This document shows, in pieces, positions 41,235 to 51,312 of a stretch of 64,000 nt of DNA. The notes under the pieces were generated by a model. It saw only the letters and a list, made by a program, of their open reading frames with translations, made no database searches and was not told the origin of the DNA. The DNA comes from Streptomyces aquilus (lineage in GTDB: Bacteria; Actinomycetota; Actinomycetes; Streptomycetales; Streptomycetaceae). The stretch spans positions 6,262,001-6,326,000 of the forward strand of contig NZ_CP034463.1 in assembly GCF_003955715.1 (NCBI RefSeq). Direction: 5' to 3'. Position 1 is the stretch's first letter; each line of letters starts with the position of its first letter. The translations under genes and the position numbers were made by a program.

Positions 41235-41295
41235 AGCAGGGGTCAGGAACACCGGGTACCAGAGCGTTAACGAGACAAAGGACTACTGAGTAGCC

Positions 41296-41604
41296 ATGGC
41301 GGGACAGAAGATCCGCATCCGGCTCAAGGCCTACGACCACGAGGTCATCGACTCCTCGGCGAAGAAGATCGTCGAGACGGTGACCCGCACTGGTGCGTCG
41401 GTCGCGGGCCCGGTGCCGCTGCCCACTGAGAAGAACGTGTACTGCGTCATCAAGTCGCCGCACAAGTACAAGGACTCGCGCGAGCACTTCGAGATGCGCA
41501 CGCACAAGCGCCTGATCGACATTCTCGACCCCACCCCCAAGACCGTTGACTCTCTGATGCGACTCGACCTCCCGGCCGGTGTCGACATCGAGATCAAGCT
41601 CTGA
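41296..41604 (+). CDS. rpsJ: 30S ribosomal protein S10
   Basis: 102 residues, ATG start. Also the NusE transcription antitermination factor that contacts Nus[25 protein letters not shown] and the long loop region ([39 protein letters not shown]) are intact. First gene of the S10 operon. Confidence 0.98.
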   Translation: MAGQKIRIRLKAYDHEVIDSSAKKIVETVTRTGASVAGPVPLPTEKNVYCVIKSPHKYKDSREHFEMRTHKRLIDILDPTPKTVDSLMRLDLPAGVDIEIKL

Positions 41605-41621
41605 GGGTCGGTGAGCTGAGA

Positions 41622-42266
41622 ATGGCTAAGCAGATCAAGGGCATCCTGGGCGAGAAGCTCGGCATGACGCAGGTGTGGGACGAGAACAACCGTGTTGTTC
41701 CGGTCACCGTCGTCAAGGCCGGCCCGAACGTCGTCACCCAGGTCCGTACGAACGACGCCGACGGCTACGAGTCGGTCCAGATCGCCTTCGGCGAGATCGA
41801 CCCGCGCAAGGTGAACAAGCCCCTCAAGGGCCACTTCGCCAAGGCCGACGTCACCCCCCGTCGCCACCTCGTCGAGATCCGCACCGCGGACGCCTCCGAG
41901 TACACGCTGGGCCAGGAGATCACCGCTGAGGTGTTCGAGGCCGGCGTGAAGGTCGACGTGACCGGCAAGAGCAAGGGCAAGGGCTTCGCCGGTGTCATGA
42001 AGCGTCACAACTTCAAGGGCCTCGGCGCCGGACACGGCACCCAGCGCAAGCACCGCTCTCCCGGCTCCATCGGTGGCTGTGCCACCCCGGGCCGTGTGTT
42101 CAAGGGCCTCCGCATGGCGGGTCGCATGGGCAACGAGCGGGTCACCACCCAGAACCTGACCGTCCACGCCGTTGACGCGGAGAAGGGTCTGCTGCTCATC
42201 AAGGGCGCGGTTCCCGGTCCGAACGGCGGCCTCGTCCTGGTCCGCACCGCGGCCAAGGGGGCCTGA
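41622..42266 (+). CDS. rplC: 50S ribosomal protein L3
   Basis: 214 residues, ATG start, 17 bases after rpsJ. Early assembly protein reaching toward the peptidyl-transferase centre. [14 protein letters not shown] and [41 protein letters not shown] are diagnostic. Confidence 0.98.
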   Translation: MAKQIKGILGEKLGMTQVWDENNRVVPVTVVKAGPNVVTQVRTNDADGYESVQIAFGEIDPRKVNKPLKGHFAKADVTPRRHLVEIRTADASEYTLGQEITAEVFEAGVKVDVTGKSKGKGFAGVMKRHNFKGLGAGHGTQRKHRSPGSIGGCATPGRVFKGLRMAGRMGNERVTTQNLTVHAVDAEKGLLLIKGAVPGPNGGLVLVRTAAKGA

Positions 42267-42274
42267 GGTAACCG

Positions 42275-42931
42275 ATGAGCACTGTTGACATCCTTTCGCC
42301 TGCCGGCGAGAAGACCGGTAGCGTCGAACTCCCCGCGGAGATCTTCGGCGTGGAGAAGGTCAGCATCCCGCTGATCCACCAGGTCGTCGTTGCGCAGAAC
42401 GCGGCTGCCCGCCAGGGCACCCACAAGACCAAGACCCGCGGCGAGGTTCGTGGTGGCGGTAAGAAGCCTTACCGTCAGAAGGGCACCGGCCGTGCGCGCC
42501 AGGGCTCTACCCGCGCCCCTCAGTTCGCCGGTGGTGGCGTCGTGCACGGTCCCGTGCCGCGTGACTACTCGCAGCGGACCCCGAAGAAGATGAAGGCTGC
42601 CGCGCTGCGTCACGCCCTCACCGACCGGGCCCGCAACAACCGCATCCACGTCGTCACCGGCGTGATCGAGGGCGACGCTCCTTCCACGAAGGCCGCCAAG
42701 TCGCTGTTCGGCAAGATCTCGGAGCGCAAGAACCTGCTCCTGGTCGTCGAGCGCGCCGACGAGGCCGCGTGGCTGTCCGCCCGCAACCTGCCCCAGGTGC
42801 ACATCCTGGAGCCGGGCCAGCTGAACACGTACGACGTGATCGTCTCGGACGACGTGGTCTTCACCCAGGCCGCTCTCGAGTCCTTCGTCGCCGGCCCGAA
42901 GGCCAACGACACCGAAGGGACTGAGGTCTGA
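42275..42931 (+). CDS. rplD: 50S ribosomal protein L4
   Basis: 218 residues, ATG start. Its extended loop lines the exit tunnel: [43 protein letters not shown]4 is the S10-operon repressor in gammaproteobacteria, but no such leader is recognisable here. Its stop overlaps the rplW start by one base. Confidence 0.97.
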   Translation: MSTVDILSPAGEKTGSVELPAEIFGVEKVSIPLIHQVVVAQNAAARQGTHKTKTRGEVRGGGKKPYRQKGTGRARQGSTRAPQFAGGGVVHGPVPRDYSQRTPKKMKAAALRHALTDRARNNRIHVVTGVIEGDAPSTKAAKSLFGKISERKNLLLVVERADEAAWLSARNLPQVHILEPGQLNTYDVIVSDDVVFTQAALESFVAGPKANDTEGTEV

Positions 42932-43350
42932 TGGCCATCCGTCACCCCTCTATCGCCTCCAAGGCGGCCAAGGCCGCCAAGGCCGCGCGCGTCGCCAAGG
43001 CGCGTCGTCACGCCGCCGAGGGCAAGAACACCGTCGTCACCGCGCCGAGCAAGTCGTTCACGGACCCCCGTGACGTGCTGCTGAAGCCGGTCGTGTCGGA
43101 GAAGAGCTACGCGCTCCTCGACGAGAACAAGTACACGTTCATCGTCGCCCCCGACGCCAACAAGACCCAGATCAAGCAGGCCGTCCAGGCGGTCTTCTCG
43201 GTCAAGGTGACGGGCGTGAACACGCTCAACCGCCAGGGCAAGCGCAAGCGGACCCGCACCGGTTTCGGCCAGCGTGCCGGCTCCAAGCGCGCGATCGTGA
43301 CCCTTGCTGAGGGCGACCGTATCGACATCTTCGGCGGTCCGACCGCGTAA
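42931..43350 (+). CDS. rplW: 50S ribosomal protein L23
   Basis: 139 residues, ATG start within TGATG of the rplD stop. Exit-site protein that docks SRP and trigger factor. The family core ([28 protein letters not shown], then [19 protein letters not shown]) begins near residue 45. The first ~45 residues are an Ala/Lys-rich extension not needed in short homologs. Confidence 0.96.
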   Translation: MAIRHPSIASKAAKAAKAARVAKARRHAAEGKNTVVTAPSKSFTDPRDVLLKPVVSEKSYALLDENKYTFIVAPDANKTQIKQAVQAVFSVKVTGVNTLNRQGKRKRTRTGFGQRAGSKRAIVTLAEGDRIDIFGGPTA

Positions 43351-43388
43351 GCGGGTCGGATCGTCCGATATCGGACGAGGACTGAGAA

Positions 43389-44225
43389 ATGGGAATCCGC
43401 AAGTACAAGCCGACTACGCCGGGCCGTCGTGGCTCCAGCGTCGCCGACTTCGTCGAGGTCACGCGGTCCACGCCGGAGAAGTCGCTGGTCCGCCCCCTGC
43501 ACAGCAAGGGCGGCCGTAACAACGCCGGTCGTGTGACCGTTCGCCACCAGGGTGGCGGACACAAGCGCGCCTACCGCGTGATCGACTTCCGTCGTCACGA
43601 CAAGGACGGCGTGCCGGCGAAGGTCGCGCACATCGAGTACGACCCCAACCGCACCGCGCGCATCGCGCTGCTGCACTACGCGGACGGCGAGAAGCGCTAC
43701 ATCCTCGCCCCGCGCAACCTGCAGCAGGGTGACCGCGTCGAGAACGGTCCCGGGGCCGACATCAAGCCGGGCAACAACCTGGCGCTCCGCAACATCCCGG
43801 TCGGTACCACGATCCACGCGATCGAGCTCCGTCCCGGTGGCGGCGCCAAGTTCGCCCGCTCCGCCGGTGCCTCCGTGCAGCTGCTCGCGAAGGAGGGCCA
43901 GATGGCCCACCTCCGCATGCCTTCCGGTGAGATCCGCCTGGTCGACGTGCGCTGCCGCGCCACCGTCGGCGAGGTCGGCAACGCCGAGCAGAGCAACATC
44001 AACTGGGGTAAGGCCGGCCGTAAGCGCTGGCTGGGCGTTCGCCCGACCGTCCGTGGTGTCGCGATGAACCCGGTCGACCACCCGCACGGTGGTGGTGAGG
44101 GCAAGACCTCCGGTGGTCGCCACCCGGTCTCCCCGTGGGGTCAGAAGGAGGGTCGTACTCGTTCGCCGAAGAAGGCTTCGAACAAGTACATCGTCCGCCG
44201 CCGCAAGACGAACAAGAAGCGCTAG
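43389..44225 (+). CDS. rplB: 50S ribosomal protein L2
   Basis: 278 residues, ATG start. Large-subunit core protein near the peptidyl-transferase centre. The C-terminal [29 protein letters not shown] carries the conserved histidine region. Length is normal. Confidence 0.98.
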   Translation: MGIRKYKPTTPGRRGSSVADFVEVTRSTPEKSLVRPLHSKGGRNNAGRVTVRHQGGGHKRAYRVIDFRRHDKDGVPAKVAHIEYDPNRTARIALLHYADGEKRYILAPRNLQQGDRVENGPGADIKPGNNLALRNIPVGTTIHAIELRPGGGAKFARSAGASVQLLAKEGQMAHLRMPSGEIRLVDVRCRATVGEVGNAEQSNINWGKAGRKRWLGVRPTVRGVAMNPVDHPHGGGEGKTSGGRHPVSPWGQKEGRTRSPKKASNKYIVRRRKTNKKR

Positions 44226-44237
44226 GAGCGGGTTTAG

Positions 44238-44519
44238 ATGCCGCGCAGTCTCAAGAAGGGGCCCTTCGTCGACGACCACCTGATCAAGAAGGTGGACGCC
44301 CAGAACGAAGCCGGCACCAAGAACGTCATCAAGACCTGGTCCCGTCGCTCCATGATCGTGCCGGCCATGCTCGGCCACACGCTCGCGGTGCACAACGGCA
44401 AGACCCACATCCCGGTGTTCGTCACCGAGTCGATGGTCGGTCACAAGCTCGGCGAGTTCTCGCCGACTCGTACCTTCCGGGGTCACGTCAAGGAAGACCG
44501 GAAGTCGAAGCGCCGCTAG
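44238..44519 (+). CDS. rpsS: 30S ribosomal protein S19
   Basis: 93 residues, ATG start. Head protein that works with S13. [19 protein letters not shown] and [16 protein letters not shown] are typical. Confidence 0.98.
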   Translation: MPRSLKKGPFVDDHLIKKVDAQNEAGTKNVIKTWSRRSMIVPAMLGHTLAVHNGKTHIPVFVTESMVGHKLGEFSPTRTFRGHVKEDRKSKRR

Positions 44520-44564
44520 TAGCGGATCGCACTTCAGACACGTAAGTAACTGAGAGGGACAACC

Positions 44565-44912
44565 ATGGAAGCCAGGGCCCAGGCGCGGTACATCCGCGTC
44601 ACGCCCATGAAGGCCCGCCGCGTGGTGGACCTGATCCGTGGCATGGATGCCACGGAGGCTCAGGCTGTTCTGCGATTCGCTCCGCAGGCAGCCTCCGTGC
44701 CGGTCGGCAAGGTGCTCGACAGCGCCATCGCCAACGCCGCGCACAACTACGACCACACCGACGCCGACAGCCTCTTCATCTCCGAGGCGTACGTCGACGA
44801 GGGTCCGACCCTGAAGCGGTTCCGGCCGCGCGCCCAGGGCCGTGCCTACCGGATCCGCAAGCGGACCAGCCACATCACCGTGGTCGTCAGCAGCAAGGAA
44901 GGAACCCGGTAA
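44565..44912 (+). CDS. rplV: 50S ribosomal protein L22
   Basis: 115 residues, ATG start. Exit-tunnel protein with the long beta-hairpin loop around [23 protein letters not shown]. Macrolide-related loop residues are present without insertion or deletion. Its stop overlaps the rpsC start by one base. Confidence 0.97.
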   Translation: MEARAQARYIRVTPMKARRVVDLIRGMDATEAQAVLRFAPQAASVPVGKVLDSAIANAAHNYDHTDADSLFISEAYVDEGPTLKRFRPRAQGRAYRIRKRTSHITVVVSSKEGTR

Positions 44913-45739
44913 TGGGCCAGAAGGTTAACCCGCATGGGTTCCGGCTCGGTGTCACCACGGACTTCAAGTCCCGGTGGTACGCCGACAAGCTGTACAAGGA
45001 CTACGTCAAGGAAGACGTCGCCATCCGTCGGATGATGACGTCCGGCATGGAGCGCGCCGGCATCTCCAAGGTGGAGATCGAGCGCACCCGTGACCGTGTC
45101 CGCGTGGACATCCACACCGCGCGTCCGGGCATCGTCATCGGCCGCCGTGGCGCCGAGGCCGACCGCATCCGCGGTGACCTCGAGAAGCTCACGGGCAAGC
45201 AGGTCCAGCTGAACATCCTCGAGGTCAAGAACCCCGAGACGGACGCTCAGCTGGTTGCTCAGGCCGTTGCCGAGCAGCTCTCCTCCCGCGTCTCCTTCCG
45301 TCGCGCCATGCGTAAGAGCATGCAGTCGGCGATGAAGGCCGGCGCCAAGGGCATCAAGATCCAGTGCGGCGGCCGCCTCGGTGGCGCCGAGATGTCCCGC
45401 TCGGAGTTCTACCGCGAGGGCCGTGTGCCCCTGCACACGCTCCGCGCGAACGTGGACTACGGCTTCTTCGAGGCCAAGACGACCTTCGGCCGCATCGGTG
45501 TGAAGGTCTGGATCTACAAGGGCGACGTCAAGAACATCGCCGAGGTCCGCGCCGAGAACGCTGCGGCCCGTGCGGGTAACCGCCCGGCCCGTGGTGGCGC
45601 CGACCGCCCGGCCCGTGGTGGCCGCGGCGGCGAGCGTGGCGGGCGCGGTCGCAAGCCGCAGCAGGCTGCCGGTTCCGAGGCCCCCAAGGCCGAGGCTCCC
45701 GCCGCCGCTCCGGCTGAGAGCACCGGAACGGAGGCCTGA
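44912..45739 (+). CDS. rpsC: 30S ribosomal protein S3
   Basis: 275 residues, ATG overlapping the rplV stop (TAATG). KH-domain and mRNA-entry protein; [23 protein letters not shown] is the KH loop. After ~residue 212 there is a low-complexity tail. First comes an Arg/Gly-rich part with PARGG repeats, then an Ala/Pro/Glu-rich part. The tail is longer than in E. coli S3 but usual in actinomycetes. Confidence 0.97.
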   Translation: MGQKVNPHGFRLGVTTDFKSRWYADKLYKDYVKEDVAIRRMMTSGMERAGISKVEIERTRDRVRVDIHTARPGIVIGRRGAEADRIRGDLEKLTGKQVQLNILEVKNPETDAQLVAQAVAEQLSSRVSFRRAMRKSMQSAMKAGAKGIKIQCGGRLGGAEMSRSEFYREGRVPLHTLRANVDYGFFEAKTTFGRIGVKVWIYKGDVKNIAEVRAENAAARAGNRPARGGADRPARGGRGGERGGRGRKPQQAAGSEAPKAEAPAAAPAESTGTEA

Positions 45740-45744
45740 CCGAC

Positions 45745-46164
45745 ATGCTGATCCCCCGTAGGGTCAAGCACCGCAAGCAGCACCACCCGAAGCGCTCCGG
45801 CGCTGCCAAGGGCGGCACGCAGGTTGCGTTCGGCGAGTACGGCATCCAGGCGCTCACCCCGGCGTATGTGACGAACCGCCAGATCGAGGCCGCTCGTATC
45901 GCCATGACGCGTCACATCAAGCGTGGTGGCAAGGTCTGGATCAACATCTACCCGGACCGTCCCCTCACCAAGAAGCCTGCCGAGACCCGCATGGGTTCCG
46001 GTAAGGGTTCGCCGGAGTGGTGGATCGCCAACGTCAAGCCCGGACGCGTGATGTTCGAGCTGTCGTACCCCAACGAGAAGATCGCCCGTGAGGCGCTGAC
46101 TCGTGCGGCCCACAAGCTGCCGATGAAGTGCCGGATCGTCAAGCGCGAGGCAGGTGAAGCGTGA
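45745..46164 (+). CDS. rplP: 50S ribosomal protein L16
   Basis: 139 residues, ATG start. Near the A-site t[21 protein letters not shown] and [24 protein letters not shown] are diagnostic. The stop overlaps the rpmC start (TGATG). Confidence 0.98.
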   Translation: MLIPRRVKHRKQHHPKRSGAAKGGTQVAFGEYGIQALTPAYVTNRQIEAARIAMTRHIKRGGKVWINIYPDRPLTKKPAETRMGSGKGSPEWWIANVKPGRVMFELSYPNEKIAREALTRAAHKLPMKCRIVKREAGEA

Positions 46165-46388
46165 TGTCGGCCGGTACCAAGGCGTCCGAGCTGCGCGAGC
46201 TGGGCAACGAGGAGCTGCTGAACAAGCTCCGCGAGGCCAAGGAAGAGCTGTTCAACCTCCGCTTCCAGGCGGCGACGGGCCAGCTCGAGAACCATGGCCG
46301 TCTGAAGGCGGTCCGCAAGGACATCGCGCGGATCTACACCCTGATGCGCGAGCGTGAGCTGGGCATCGAAACGGTGGAGAACGCCTGA
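46164..46388 (+). CDS. rpmC: 50S ribosomal protein L29
   Basis: 74 residues from the ATG at 46164, preferred over the GTG at 46161 because 74 residues is the usual streptomycete length and ATG overlaps the rplP stop. Exit-site helical protein: [35 protein letters not shown]. Its stop overlaps the rpsQ ATG. Confidence 0.96.
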   Translation: MSAGTKASELRELGNEELLNKLREAKEELFNLRFQAATGQLENHGRLKAVRKDIARIYTLMRERELGIETVENA

Positions 46389-46675
46389 TGAGCGAGAACA
46401 ACGTGACTGAGAACACCACTGAGGCCCGTGGCTTCCGCAAGACCCGTGAGGGTCTCGTCGTCAGCGACAAGATGGACAAGACCGTCGTCGTCGCCGTCGA
46501 GGACCGCGTGAAGCACGCGCTGTACGGCAAGGTCATCCGCCGTACGAACAAGCTCAAGGCGCACGACGAGCAGAACGCTGCCGGCGTCGGCGACCGGGTC
46601 CTCCTCGCGGAGACCCGCCCGCTGTCGGCGACCAAGCGCTGGCGCGTCGTCGAGATCCTCGAGAAGGCCAAGTAA
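46388..46675 (+). CDS. rpsQ: 30S ribosomal protein S17
   Basis: 95 residues, ATG start. [40 protein letters not shown] is the OB-fold core; the first ~18 residues are an extension. Two hairpins separate it from rplN. Confidence 0.97.
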   Translation: MSENNVTENTTEARGFRKTREGLVVSDKMDKTVVVAVEDRVKHALYGKVIRRTNKLKAHDEQNAAGVGDRVLLAETRPLSATKRWRVVEILEKAK

Positions 46676-46678
46676 TTT

Positions 46679-46744
46679 CCTGCGGGCAAACCCGCAGGAC
46701 AGTTCCGCCAGGCTCCAACCGGGCTGAGGAATCAGCCCGGTTGG
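46679..46744 (+). promoter_or_regulatory. Two adjacent hairpins between rpsQ and rplN
   Basis: CCTGCGGG (46679-46686)/CCCGCAGG (46691-46698) with loop CAAA, and CCAACCGGGCTGA (46715-46727)/TCAGCCCGGTTGG (46732-46744) with loop GGAA. Both are perfect. They lie in the only sizeable gap in this part of the operon and may stop or stabilise transcripts. Confidence 0.65.
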
Positions 46745-46772
46745 GGAACCGGCAGACAATCAGGAGATAGAC

Positions 46773-47141
46773 GTGATCCAGCAGGAGTCGCGACTGCGCG
46801 TCGCCGACAACACTGGTGCGAAGGAAATCCTTTGCATCCGTGTGCTCGGTGGCTCCGGTCGCCGCTACGCGGGCATCGGTGACGTCATCGTCGCCACCGT
46901 CAAGGACGCGATCCCCGGTGGCAACGTGAAGAAGGGTGACGTCGTCAAGGCGGTCATCGTTCGCACCGTCAAGGAGCGCCGCCGTCCGGACGGCTCGTAC
47001 ATCCGCTTCGACGAGAACGCCGCCGTCATTCTGAAGAACGACGGCGACCCTCGCGGCACCCGCATCTTCGGCCCCGTCGGGCGTGAGCTGCGCGAGAAGA
47101 AGTTCATGAAGATCATCTCGCTGGCTCCGGAGGTGCTGTAA
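46773..47141 (+). CDS. rplN: 50S ribosomal protein L14
   Basis: 122 residues, GTG start behind CAGGAGATAGAC. Inter-subunit bridge protein. [18 protein letters not shown] and [24 protein letters not shown] are typical. First gene after the double hairpin. Confidence 0.98.
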   Translation: MIQQESRLRVADNTGAKEILCIRVLGGSGRRYAGIGDVIVATVKDAIPGGNVKKGDVVKAVIVRTVKERRRPDGSYIRFDENAAVILKNDGDPRGTRIFGPVGRELREKKFMKIISLAPEVL

Positions 47142-47143
47142 GC

Positions 47144-47467
47144 ATGAAGATCAAGAAGGGCGACCTGGTCCAGGTCATCACCGGCAAGGACAAGGGCAAG
47201 CAGGGCAAGGTCATTGCCGCTTACCCGCGCGACGAGCGCGTCCTGGTCGAGGGTGTCAACCGGGTCAAGAAGCACACCAAGGCCGGCCCGACCGCTCGCG
47301 GTTCCCAGGCCGGCGGCATCGTCACGACCGAGGCCCCGATCCACGTCTCCAACGTCCAGCTGGTCGTGGAGAAGGACGGCAACAAGGTCGTCACGCGTGT
47401 CGGTTACCGCTTCGACGACGAGGGCAACAAGATCCGCGTTGCCAAGCGGACGGGTGAGGACATCTGA
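47144..47467 (+). CDS. rplX: 50S ribosomal protein L24
   Basis: 107 residues, ATG 2 bases after rplN. KOW-domain assembly initiator: [22 protein letters not shown]. Its stop overlaps the rplE start by one base. Confidence 0.98.
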   Translation: MKIKKGDLVQVITGKDKGKQGKVIAAYPRDERVLVEGVNRVKKHTKAGPTARGSQAGGIVTTEAPIHVSNVQLVVEKDGNKVVTRVGYRFDDEGNKIRVAKRTGEDI

Positions 47468-48024
47468 TGGCTACCACCACCACTCCGCGTCTCAAGACGA
47501 AGTACCGCGAGGAGATCGCGGGCAAGCTGCGTGACGAGTTCAAGTACGAGAACGTCATGCAGATCCCCGGCCTCGTCAAGATCGTGGTCAACATGGGTGT
47601 GGGCGACGCCGCCCGCGACTCCAAGCTGATCGAGGGCGCCATCCGCGACCTCACCACGATCACCGGTCAGAAGCCGGCCGTCACCAAGGCCCGCAAGTCC
47701 ATCGCGCAGTTCAAGCTGCGTGAGGGCCAGCCGATCGGTGCCCACGTCACGCTCCGTGGCGACCGCATGTGGGAGTTCCTGGACCGCACCCTGTCGCTCG
47801 CGCTGCCGCGCATCCGCGACTTCCGTGGTCTGTCCCCCAAGCAGTTCGACGGCCGTGGCAACTACACCTTCGGTCTCACCGAGCAGGTCATGTTCCACGA
47901 GATCGACCAGGACAAGATCGACCGTACCCGGGGCATGGACATCACCGTGGTGACCACGGCGACCAACGACGCTGAGGGCCGCGCGCTCCTTCGTCACCTC
48001 GGCTTCCCCTTCAAGGAGGCGTGA
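47467..48024 (+). CDS. rplE: 50S ribosomal protein L5
   Basis: 185 residues, ATG overlapping the rplX stop. Central-protuberance protein contacting 5S r[22 protein letters not shown] and [23 protein letters not shown] are diagnostic. Confidence 0.98.
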   Translation: MATTTTPRLKTKYREEIAGKLRDEFKYENVMQIPGLVKIVVNMGVGDAARDSKLIEGAIRDLTTITGQKPAVTKARKSIAQFKLREGQPIGAHVTLRGDRMWEFLDRTLSLALPRIRDFRGLSPKQFDGRGNYTFGLTEQVMFHEIDQDKIDRTRGMDITVVTTATNDAEGRALLRHLGFPFKEA

Positions 48025-48029
48025 GCGAG

Positions 48030-48215
48030 ATGGCGAAGAAGGCTCTGATTGCCAAGGCTGCTCGCAAGCCCAAGTTCGGTGTGCGTGCGTACACCCGCTG
48101 CCAGCGCTGCGGCCGTCCGCACTCCGTGTACCGCAAGTTCGGCCTGTGCCGCGTGTGCCTTCGTGAGATGGCTCACCGTGGCGAGCTGCCGGGCGTGACC
48201 AAGAGCTCCTGGTAA
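48030..48215 (+). CDS. rpsN: 30S ribosomal protein S14, zinc-binding type Z
   Basis: 61 residues from the ATG at 48030. Four cysteines C24, C27, C40 and C43 (CQRC and CRVC) bind zinc, making this the C+ form. Streptomycetes usually keep a zinc-free C- paralog elsewhere under Zur control; none is in this window. A 215-base gap with weak inverted repeats follows. Confidence 0.98.
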   Translation: MAKKALIAKAARKPKFGVRAYTRCQRCGRPHSVYRKFGLCRVCLREMAHRGELPGVTKSSW

Positions 48216-48430
48216 TCCCCGCTTTTTAGGGATTCCCGAAGCTCTCGGTAAGCAATGGGCGTGTCAGGCGCCCTCCTCTCCATGGCTTAGGCTGGGAGGG
48301 TTGGGCGTCTGACGACTGCCCGTACGACTTACTACGCCGTAGGTCCACCGCGCCGCACCCGTCCCGTCTCGGATCGGGGAGAGGGATGGCGCATCAGGAA
48401 ACCCCGGCGAGAGAGGCCGAAGGCCAATTC

Positions 48431-48829
48431 ATGACCATGACTGATCCGATCGCAGACATGCTTACGCGTCTGCGGAACGCGAACTCGGCATACCACGACT
48501 CCGTGACGATGCCCGCTTCCAAGATCAAGTCTCACATCGCGGAGATCCTCCAGCAGGAGGGCTTCATCACGGGCTGGAAGGTCGAGGACGCCGAGGTCGG
48601 CAAGAACCTCGTCCTGGAGCTGAAGTTCGGCCCCAACCGTGAGCGCTCCATCGCGGGCATCAAGCGGATCTCCAAGCCCGGTCTCCGGGTGTACGCGAAG
48701 TCCACCAACCTGCCCAAGGTCCTCGGTGGCCTCGGCGTGGCGATCATCTCCACGTCGCACGGTCTCCTGACCGACAAGCAGGCCGGCAAGAAGGGCGTGG
48801 GTGGGGAAGTCCTCGCCTACGTCTGGTAG
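48431..48829 (+). CDS. rpsH: 30S ribosomal protein S8
   Basis: 132 residues from the ATG at 48431; an in-frame ATG at 48386 adds residues absent from homologs. [15 protein letters not shown] and the C-terminal [23 protein letters not shown] are typical. S8 represses the spc operon in E. coli; whether that holds here is unknown. Confidence 0.96.
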   Translation: MTMTDPIADMLTRLRNANSAYHDSVTMPASKIKSHIAEILQQEGFITGWKVEDAEVGKNLVLELKFGPNRERSIAGIKRISKPGLRVYAKSTNLPKVLGGLGVAIISTSHGLLTDKQAGKKGVGGEVLAYVW

Positions 48830-48853
48830 CGGAAGGGAACGGAGGAAACAGCT

Positions 48854-49393
48854 ATGTCGCGTATTGGCAAGCTCCCCATCACGGTTCCCGCCGGCGTGGA
48901 CGTCACCATCGACGGCCGTACGGTCTCGGTCAAGGGCCCCAAGGGCTCGCTGACCCACACCGTCGCTGCGCCGATCGACATCGCCAAGGGTGAGGACGGC
49001 GTTCTCAACGTCACCCGCCCCAACGACGAGCGTCAGAACAAGGCCCTGCACGGCCTGTCCCGCACGCTGGTGGCGAACATGATCACCGGCGTGACCGAGG
49101 GTTACGTGAAGAAGCTCGAGATCAGCGGTGTCGGTTACCGCGTGACGGCCAAGGGTTCGAACCTCGAGTTCGCTCTCGGCTACAGCCACCCGATCACCGT
49201 CGAGGCGCCCGAGGGCATCACCTTCAAGGTGGAGACCCCGACCCGCTTCCAGGTCGAGGGCATCGACAAGCAGAAGGTCGGCGAGGTTGCGGCCAACATC
49301 CGCAAGCTGCGCAAGCCCGACCCGTACAAGGCCAAGGGTGTCAAGTACGAGGGCGAAGTCATCCGCCGCAAGGTCGGAAAGGCGGGTAAGTAA
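48854..49393 (+). CDS. rplF: 50S ribosomal protein L6
   Basis: 179 residues, ATG behind [30 protein letters not shown] and the C-terminal [27 protein letters not shown] are diagnostic. Three bases separate it from rplR. Confidence 0.98.
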   Translation: MSRIGKLPITVPAGVDVTIDGRTVSVKGPKGSLTHTVAAPIDIAKGEDGVLNVTRPNDERQNKALHGLSRTLVANMITGVTEGYVKKLEISGVGYRVTAKGSNLEFALGYSHPITVEAPEGITFKVETPTRFQVEGIDKQKVGEVAANIRKLRKPDPYKAKGVKYEGEVIRRKVGKAGK

Positions 49394-49396
49394 GCC

Positions 49397-49780
49397 ATGG
49401 CATACGGACAGAAGATCCTGAAGGGCGACGCCTACAAGCGCGCCGCGATCAAGCGCCGTCACATCCGGATCCGCAAGCGGATCGCCGGTACGGCGGAGCG
49501 TCCCCGCCTGGTCGTTACCCGCTCGAACCGCCACATCGTGGCCCAGGTGATCGACGACATCAAGGGTCACACCCTGGCGTCGGCGTCCACCCTGGACACG
49601 TCGGTCCGCGGTGGCGAGGGCGACAAGTCCGCGCAGGCCAAGCAGGTCGGCGCCCTGGTCGCCGAGCGCGCCAAGGCCGCCGGTGTCGAGGCCGTCGTGT
49701 TCGACCGTGGTGGCAACCAGTACGCCGGGCGCATCGCCGCCCTGGCGGACGCCGCCCGCGAAGCCGGCTTGAAGTTCTGA
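49397..49780 (+). CDS. rplR: 50S ribosomal protein L18
   Basis: 127 residues, ATG start. 5S rRNA-binding protein. [30 protein letters not shown] and [24 protein letters not shown] are typical. Confidence 0.98.
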   Translation: MAYGQKILKGDAYKRAAIKRRHIRIRKRIAGTAERPRLVVTRSNRHIVAQVIDDIKGHTLASASTLDTSVRGGEGDKSAQAKQVGALVAERAKAAGVEAVVFDRGGNQYAGRIAALADAAREAGLKF

Positions 49781-49819
49781 GCCGTTCGTAGCTAGCGGAA
49801 AAAGAGAGAGGTAATTCCA

Positions 49820-50425
49820 ATGGCTGGACCCCAGCGCCGCGGTGGCGGTGCCGGTGGCGGCGAGCGGCGGGACCGGAAGGGCCGTGACGGCGGCGCAGCT
49901 GCCGCCGAGAAGACCGCTTACGTTGAGCGCGTTGTCGCGATCAACCGTGTCGCCAAGGTTGTGAAGGGTGGTCGTCGCTTCAGCTTCACCGCGCTGGTCG
50001 TGGTGGGCGACGGTGACGGCACCGTGGGTGTCGGTTACGGCAAGGCCAAGGAGGTGCCGGCCGCCATCGCCAAGGGTGTGGAGGAGGCCAAGAAGCACTT
50101 CTTCAAGGTCCCCCGTATCCAGGGCACCATCCCGCACCCCATCCAGGGTGAGAAGGCTGCCGGCGTCGTGCTGCTCAAGCCCGCGTCCCCGGGTACCGGT
50201 GTTATCGCCGGTGGTCCGGTGCGCGCCGTGCTCGAGTGCGCCGGTATTCACGACGTGCTGTCGAAGTCGCTCGGCTCCGACAACGCGATCAACATCGTGC
50301 ACGCGACCGTGGAGGCCCTGAAGGGTCTGCAGCGTCCCGAGGAGATCGCGGCCCGCCGTGGTCTGCCGCTCGAGGACGTCGCCCCCGCGGCTCTGCTCCG
50401 TGCGCGTGCCGGGGCGGGTGCGTAA
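49820..50425 (+). CDS. rpsE: 30S ribosomal protein S5
   Basis: 201 residues, ATG start. KH-like double-stranded RNA-binding domain near [30 protein letters not shown]; target of spectinomycin. The first ~35 residues are Gly/Arg/Ala-rich, a common actinobacterial extension. rpmD follows after 2 bases. Confidence 0.98.
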   Translation: MAGPQRRGGGAGGGERRDRKGRDGGAAAAEKTAYVERVVAINRVAKVVKGGRRFSFTALVVVGDGDGTVGVGYGKAKEVPAAIAKGVEEAKKHFFKVPRIQGTIPHPIQGEKAAGVVLLKPASPGTGVIAGGPVRAVLECAGIHDVLSKSLGSDNAINIVHATVEALKGLQRPEEIAARRGLPLEDVAPAALLRARAGAGA

Positions 50426-50427
50426 TC

Positions 50428-50610
50428 ATGGCTCAGCTCAAGATTACGCAGGTCAAGTCCTACATCGGCAGCAAGCAGAACCACCGCGACACCCTGCGTT
50501 CCCTTGGTCTCAAGGGCATCAACACGCAGGTCGTCAAGGAGGACCGCCCCGAGTTCCGCGGCATGGTGCACACCGTCCGCCACCTCGTGACGGTCGAGGA
50601 GGTCGACTGA
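50428..50610 (+). CDS. rpmD: 50S ribosomal protein L30
   Basis: 60 residues from the ATG at 50428. [29 protein letters not shown] and [13 protein letters not shown] fit the short bacterial L30. Confidence 0.97.
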   Translation: MAQLKITQVKSYIGSKQNHRDTLRSLGLKGINTQVVKEDRPEFRGMVHTVRHLVTVEEVD

Positions 50611-50612
50611 TC

Positions 50613-51068
50613 ATGGCGGAGAACAACCCGCTCAAGATCCACAACCTCCGTCCCGCCCCGGGCGCCAAGACCGCCAAGACCCGTGTGGGTCGTGGTGAGG
50701 CGTCGAAGGGTAAGACGGCCGGTCGTGGTACCAAGGGTACGAAGGCCCGTTACCAGGTTCCGGAGCGCTTCGAGGGTGGGCAGATGCCCCTCCACATGCG
50801 TCTTCCGAAGCTGAAGGGCTTCAAGAACCCGTTCAAGACCGAGTACCAGGTCGTGAACCTCGACAAGCTGGCCGCGCTCTACCCCGAGGGTGGCGAGGTC
50901 ACGGTCGAGGGTCTGGTGGCCAAGGGTGCCGTTCGCAAGAACAGCCTCGTCAAGGTCCTCGGCCAGGGTGAGATCTCCGTGGCGCTTCAGGTGACGGTCG
51001 ACGCCGTCTCCGGCTCCGCCAAGGAGAAGATCACCGCCGCCGGCGGCACCGTCACCGAGCTCGTCTGA
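50613..51068 (+). CDS. rplO: 50S ribosomal protein L15
   Basis: 151 residues from the ATG at 50613. The Gly/Lys-rich start ([24 protein letters not shown]) and [20 protein letters not shown] are diagnostic. A long-stem hairpin separates it from secY. Confidence 0.98.
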   Translation: MAENNPLKIHNLRPAPGAKTAKTRVGRGEASKGKTAGRGTKGTKARYQVPERFEGGQMPLHMRLPKLKGFKNPFKTEYQVVNLDKLAALYPEGGEVTVEGLVAKGAVRKNSLVKVLGQGEISVALQVTVDAVSGSAKEKITAAGGTVTELV

Positions 51069-51100
51069 ACACCTCAGGCGTCTCGATGACTTGATCGATC

Positions 51101-51140
51101 CCGACCGGGGATACCCCACAAAAGGGGTATCCCCGGTTGG
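51101..51140 (+). terminator. Long hairpin between rplO and secY
   Basis: CCGACCGGGGATACCCC (51101-51117) pairs with GGGGTATCCCCGGTTGG (51124-51140), 17 bp with one G-U. Loop ACAAAA. Likely a terminator or processing point between the spc ribosomal genes and secY. Confidence 0.8.
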
Positions 51141-51144
51141 TCGT

Positions 51145-51173
51145 TCCTAGGGTGGCAGTCTCGCCGGTAAGGT
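51145..51173 (+). promoter_or_regulatory. Possible secY promoter
   Basis: TTCCTA (51145-51150), a 17-base spacer and TAAGGT (51168-51173), just past the hairpin. The -35 is weak. Confidence 0.35.
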
Positions 51174-51312
51174 GGCCTGCACTGCCAACTTTCACAGGGC
51201 GCTTCACCTGAGGCACTCTGGGCGGCAGTTGGCCGTTACGTATTCGTCTTCATCCGTCGAACCTCAAGACCGTCACCCTTGACGCAGTAGCGCGGGGGTC
51301 GCAGGAGGCACC

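Larger units (their letters stand above)
40909..41295 (+). other. S10 operon control region
   Basis: 387 bases without a gene: promoter at 40918-40945, then a leader of about 340 bases carrying the shared 24-bp element (41211-41234). A leader this long suggests regulation at the RNA level. Confidence 0.8.
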
